From NCBI GenBank assembly GCA_026986455.1, contig JALSON010000335.1:1-7399 (forward strand): a stretch of DNA of 7,399 nucleotides, written 5' to 3'. Within the stretch, counting starts at the first letter, position 1, and each line of letters starts with the position of its first letter. The stretch is from Thermococcaceae archaeon (GTDB lineage Archaea > Methanobacteriota_B > Thermococci > Thermococcales > Thermococcaceae). Below the pieces are notes generated by a model, which was given only the letters and a program-made list of their open reading frames with translations, had not been told where the DNA came from and ran no database searches. Positions 6,110 through 7,399 of this stretch are shown here, one piece after another. A program made the position numbers and the translations under genes.

Positions 6110-6715
6110 ATGGAACTCGATGAGGTCATTCAGATGAGAAGCTCTGTCAGGTATTATTCCGACGTCCCAATTTCAGGGGATGCTCTGAAAGAACTAATCA
6201 AAGCCGCCATAAGAGCCCCAACTGCAAGCGGTCTGGAGAACTGGCTTTTTGTCGCATATGAGAGCACGGAAGCCACGGAGAAAATACACCGCCTTCTAAT
6301 TGAAGGACACGTTGAATATTTCCGCGAAAGGGGACTATCCGAAGAGAAAATTCAGAAGCTGATAGGCAGGCTGGAAGGGGGAATGTACAGGGCACCTCTG
6401 TATCTGGGAGTTTTCATAAATGAAAACATCAAAGCGCTAAAAGCCGAAAAATACAGCCATCTGGAGTTCTGCTGGGCGCTTGAAAGTGCCGCCATGGCGA
6501 TTGAGAATTTAATGCTCAAAGCCGTTGAGCTCGGTCTCGGCACATGCTACATCGGAGTGGCATGCTTTGAGGGAATAGAAAGGGAGCTCAGAAAAATGGC
6601 AGGACTCGGGGATGAGTACCGCCTGGCGGGGCTGATAACGGTTGGCTATCCCGCAGAGGAAATAAAGCCCCGCAGGAGGAGAAAGGGTGTTGAGGATGTC
6701 CTGATATCCGTGTGA
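6110..6715 (+). CDS. Nitroreductase-family FMN-dependent NAD(P)H oxidoreductase
   Basis: This 201-residue protein has the nitroreductase fold: an obligate dimer that binds FMN and transfers hydride from NAD(P)H to an unknown acceptor. The FMN-phosphate motif is near the start (IQMRSSVRYYSD, with R10, S11 and R14). RAPTASGLENWLFV (35-48) follows the pattern of the second family motif. WALESAAMAIENLML and GLGTCYIG (about 124-150) form the central helix and the flavin-contacting strand. The end has the usual GLITVGYPAEEIKPRRRRK. Length is normal. ATG 6110 follows GGTGAT by three bases. The gene is divergent from the isomerase-family gene and the two share a 187-base control region. The physiological substrate (quinone, flavin, nitro compound or other) cannot be inferred. 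The next gene starts 121 bases downstream, so it probably stands alone. Confidence 0.9.
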   Translation: MELDEVIQMRSSVRYYSDVPISGDALKELIKAAIRAPTASGLENWLFVAYESTEATEKIHRLLIEGHVEYFRERGLSEEKIQKLIGRLEGGMYRAPLYLGVFINENIKALKAEKYSHLEFCWALESAAMAIENLMLKAVELGLGTCYIGVACFEGIERELRKMAGLGDEYRLAGLITVGYPAEEIKPRRRRKGVEDVLISV

Positions 6716-6799
6716 TCCCCCTGATGCTGTCAATAAGGCTCAAAAAAGGCAGAAGTGCCGCACACCACAGTTATCCTAAAGCATCCCGGATCAGAAATG

Positions 6800-6807
6800 T
6801 TTTTAGG
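6800..6807 (+). promoter_or_regulatory. Possible TATA box of the small membrane protein gene
   Basis: TTTTTAGG lies 25-30 bases before the GGTGAG ribosome binding site, predicting a leader under ten bases. TCCTAAA (6774-6780) and TTTAGGA (6802-6808) are inverted copies, the second overlapping this box. The box is weak. Confidence 0.35.
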
Positions 6808-6836
6808 AAGGGCGATTAAAGAACTGCGGTGAGACC

Positions 6837-7163
6837 GTGATAGAGTTTGTCATACTGCTTGGTCTGATAGGGGGCTGGATAATACTCGCCTCCACGCTCT
6901 TCCTGATGCTGGCACTTGGCAGGATGTGGGGCTTAGTCGGGGTTCTGCTCATGGTGTTCTCAATCCAGCTGAACCAGCTTTTGAAAAGGAAATACATGCA
7001 GGCGGTCGTGGACTACTCGCCCAGGGCAAAGGAGATAGCACTCCACATCTTCGAGATGAACGAGCTCATCCTGCTCTCCTCCTACCTGGCCTCCATAACG
7101 CTGTACGCTGTCATACAGAAGTACGTGGAGATAGTCATAAAATTCCCGCATATATCCGGGTGA
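6837..7163 (+). CDS. Small hypothetical membrane protein
   Basis: A 108-residue protein of no recognised family. Hydrophobic segments at about 3-24 (FVILLGLIGGWIILASTLFL) and 28-46 probably cross the membrane as a hairpin. A basic cytoplasmic patch KRKY follows. A third hydrophobic stretch at about 77-95 (ILLSSYLASITLYAVI) may be another span, with an intervening amphipathic segment. There is no signal peptide cleavage site. It starts with GTG at 6837, supported by GGTGAG four bases upstream; the GTG is translated as Met. Its stop codon at 7161-7163 lies inside the thiI ribosome binding site, so the two genes are probably cotranscribed and translationally coupled. The coding call rests on the start signal, membrane pattern and spacing; no function can be given. 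Confidence 0.75.
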   Translation: MIEFVILLGLIGGWIILASTLFLMLALGRMWGLVGVLLMVFSIQLNQLLKRKYMQAVVDYSPRAKEIALHIFEMNELILLSSYLASITLYAVIQKYVEIVIKFPHISG

Positions 7164-7168
7164 TGGCA

Positions 7169-7399
7169 ATGCTCAGCGTTGTAATAGTGCGATACGGCGA
7201 GATAGGAACCAAATCGAGACAGACGAGGAGATGGTTCGAGAGCATACTCATTAACAACATCCGCGAGGCGCTCGTGAGTGAGGGCGTGGATTTCACAGGG
7301 ATCGAAGCGAGGCACGGACGGATTCTGGTGAAGACAGATAAGGCGAGAGAAGCAGCTGACGTTCTCACGCGCGTTTTCGGCATAGTGTCGCTCTCCCCG
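7169..7399 (+). CDS. thiI: tRNA 4-thiouridine synthetase ThiI, N-terminal part
   Basis: ThiI makes 4-thiouridine at position 8 of tRNA, and in some organisms also supplies sulfur for thiamine. Only the first 77 residues are here, covering the NFLD and the start of the THUMP tRNA-binding domain. VVIVRYGEIGTKSRQTR near the N-terminus is the family signature. RHGRILVKT and ADVLTRVFGIVS follow and match the Pyrococcus protein as I recall it. The catalytic PP-loop lies beyond the window. ATG 7169 is preferred: GGTGAT (7159-7164) is four bases upstream and the protein then starts like its relatives. An ATG at 7163 overlapping the previous stop would add two residues. The five-base gap to the membrane protein gene implies an operon. 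Confidence 0.93.
   Translation, partial: MLSVVIVRYGEIGTKSRQTRRWFESILINNIREALVSEGVDFTGIEARHGRILVKTDKAREAADVLTRVFGIVSLSP

Noticed and set aside
6748..6759. Small hairpin GGCA-GAAG-TGCC after the nitroreductase gene
   Set aside because: The four-base stem has no following T tract, so there is no support for a terminator.

Overview
The window looks like chromosomal DNA of a hyperthermophilic euryarchaeon of the order Thermococcales, most likely Thermococcus. The best evidence is an ADP-dependent phosphofructokinase typical of the modified Embden-Meyerhof pathway of this order. A Thermococcales glycolytic motif (TGM) lies at its start. Other support comes from an M42 (TET-type) aminopeptidase, an archaeal XerA recombinase, a ThiI close to Pyrococcus homologues, archaeal BRE/TATA promoters, and GGTGA-type ribosome binding sites. 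All family assignments come from reading the translations and from memory; no database was searched.

Layout. 1-585 (minus) is the N-terminal part of an M42 aminopeptidase, cut by the window edge. A palindrome sits at its promoter. 637-940 (minus) looks like a decayed, frameshifted end of an archaeal ATPase of the DUF234 type. 975-3452 (plus) is a compact cluster: sfsA, a TOPRIM plus coiled-coil protein of unknown role, and xerA. A stem-loop resembling the right end of IS200/IS605 elements precedes xerA and overlaps its ribosome binding site. 3453-3751 has no confident gene. It holds two inverted repeats, an orphan TATA box, a 40-codon coding-like frame on the minus strand and the pfkC terminator.

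3752-5922 (minus) holds a maleate-isomerase/Asp-Glu-racemase family protein followed by pfkC, 80 bp apart. pfkC has its own promoter region with a TGM, so its expression need not follow the upstream gene. 5923-6109 is a divergent promoter region with a 10-bp inverted repeat around the isomerase TATA box and a 7-bp inverted repeat over the nitroreductase promoter. 6110-6715 (plus) is a nitroreductase-fold FMN oxidoreductase. 6837-7163 (plus) is a small membrane protein whose stop codon overlaps the ribosome binding site of thiI, which runs off the window at 7399.

How the genes relate. sfsA, the TOPRIM gene and xerA could form one transcript with a nucleic-acid theme: SfsA has a nuclease-like fold, TOPRIM is a nucleic-acid enzyme domain, and XerA resolves chromosome dimers. 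That joint role is inference. pfkC commits hexose to glycolysis. The small membrane protein and thiI look translationally coupled. No CRISPR array, rRNA or tRNA gene was recognised. The most interesting places are the hairpin ahead of xerA, the structured gap after xerA, the ATPase relic, and the paired operator-like repeats at 5928-5982 and 6052-6073.
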